A stretch of 23,228 nt of DNA, taken from Methanolinea sp. UBA477 (lineage in GTDB: Archaea; Halobacteriota; Methanomicrobia; Methanomicrobiales; Methanospirillaceae). Under the pieces are notes generated by a model. That model was not told the origin of the DNA, made no database searches, and saw only the letters and a list, made by a program, of their open reading frames with translations. The stretch is taken from NCBI GenBank assembly GCA_002509485.1, contig DAWO01000108.1, positions 1 through 23,228 of the forward strand, given 5' to 3'. Shown piece by piece: positions 22,813 through 23,228 of this stretch (its first letter is position 1; the number at the start of each line of letters is the position of its first letter). Both the position numbers and the translations under genes were made by a program.

Positions 22813-22980
22813 TCAGGGCTCAAGTTCCTTGATCCTCAATGAATCATCCGAATATGACAGCTTCAGCCGCCTCATGCACGTGGGACACTGGTAGAATTCG
22901 TTTGCCTCACCGCTTTTTGTGAGCAGCATCGGAATTCCGTCATGCCCGTTTGCGCAGTATGGGACCTGTCTCTCGACCAT
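22813..22980 (-). CDS. small zinc-ribbon-like protein (55 aa)
   Basis: A 55-residue protein with the look of a one-finger zinc ribbon: CANGHDGIP (9-17) supplies Cys9 and His13, and YQCPTCMRRL supplies a CxxC pair (Cys34 and Cys37). The rest is polar and soluble. Methanogens encode many such orphan zinc ribbons with unknown roles. The frame extends upstream to 23061, but ATG 22980 begins just before the first ligand pair and is the most natural start; a weak TATA-like TTCTTATGG lies about 27 nt before it and there is no Shine-Dalgarno, so translation may be leaderless. It converges with the PEGA gene and lies 74 bp downstream of another minus-strand frame cut by the window edge. Confidence 0.6.
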   Translation of the reverse strand: MVERQVPYCANGHDGIPMLLTKSGEANEFYQCPTCMRRLKLSYSDDSLRIKELEP

Positions 22981-23054
22981 GTGTACCACTACTGGAAAGG
23001 TACCATAAGAACGTATGCCAGCAAAGATCCCTTGCCCGGGTCGGGGTAAAAGTA

Positions 23055-23228
23055 TCAGCATTCTTGCCGTAAACCAGTGGCTTGTAAAAGCCTCATGAAA
23101 AACGGCCTGACCTGCTGCACAGAAAAACAGTCAATCACTCCATAAACCATGCGGGCATTGTCACGCATATGATGCAGTTGCAGCTTATTCTGCGGACGAC
23201 TGCAGAAAAGATCCACGCCCCGGCCGGG
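23055..23228 (-). CDS. C-terminal part of an unidentified ORF (cut by window edge)
   Basis: On the minus strand a frame is open from the window edge for 57 codons to TGA at 23055-23057. The visible end contains NKLQLHHMRDNARMVYGVID and FFMRLLQATGLRQEC, which looks like ordinary globular protein, but I cannot place it in a family. The other two minus-strand frames are closed by stops within this stretch. Its size outside the window is unknown, and a chance open frame cannot be excluded. Confidence 0.3.
   Translation of the reverse strand, partial: PGRGVDLFCSRPQNKLQLHHMRDNARMVYGVIDCFSVQQVRPFFMRLLQATGLRQEC

Overview
The window reads as chromosomal DNA of a methanogenic archaeon (or a close methyl-coenzyme-M-reductase-bearing relative), most likely of the Methanomicrobiales type. 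The evidence is four genes of coenzyme F430 synthesis (cfbA, cfbE, cfbD, cfbB), a gene for the component A2 ATPase that activates methyl-coenzyme M reductase (atwA), a small siroheme sulfite reductase of the kind found in methanogens, archaeal TATA-type promoters with several probably leaderless starts, and a tRNA-Glu gene with no encoded CCA. The order-level placement is an inference from gene content. No phage, integrase, intact insertion sequence or convincing CRISPR array is visible.

Layout. 1-439: a gene-poor left edge with a 17-bp repeat and two TATA-like boxes. 440-4522: a tight F430 operon cfbA-cfbE-cfbD-cfbB, followed by ilvE (4555-5424) and tRNA-Glu (5488-5562). 5810-7951: sulfite reductase with two hairpin-forming sequences in its leader, a cupin, two copies of a dispersed noncoding repeat, and a C_GCAxxG_C_C redox protein. 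8133-10495 (minus strand): moeA and a NapH-like polyferredoxin. 10664-15168: an ion and stress block with a Na+/K+-ATPase-like P-type ATPase (minus), a divergent UspA protein and an MscS channel. 15346-17612: a DUF134 helix-turn-helix protein, a small unknown ORF and atwA. 17702-17940: a third, inverted copy of the repeat. 17958-19820: an N-formylglutamate amidohydrolase-like protein and a divergent DUF457 membrane protein. 20009-20926: an alpha/beta hydrolase that looks split by an in-frame TAA. 21263-22615: a secreted protein with five PEGA repeats and a terminator. 22813-23228 (minus): a 55-residue zinc-ribbon protein and the tail of an unidentified ORF cut by the window edge.

How the genes work together. 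CfbA inserts nickel into sirohydrochlorin, CfbB amidates it, CfbD (with CfbC, not in this window) reduces and cyclises it, and CfbE closes the last ring to give F430, the cofactor of methyl-coenzyme M reductase. AtwA then helps bring that enzyme to its active Ni(I) state. Siroheme for the nearby sulfite reductase comes from the same sirohydrochlorin precursor. The P-type ATPase, UspA and MscS genes look like an ion-balance and osmotic-stress neighbourhood.

The items most worth a second look are the three-copy dispersed repeat with a conserved hairpin, the small leaderless ORF in front of atwA, the in-frame stop in the hydrolase, the strong inverted repeats in front of the sulfite reductase and DUF134 genes, and the animal-like cation-site residues of the P-type ATPase.
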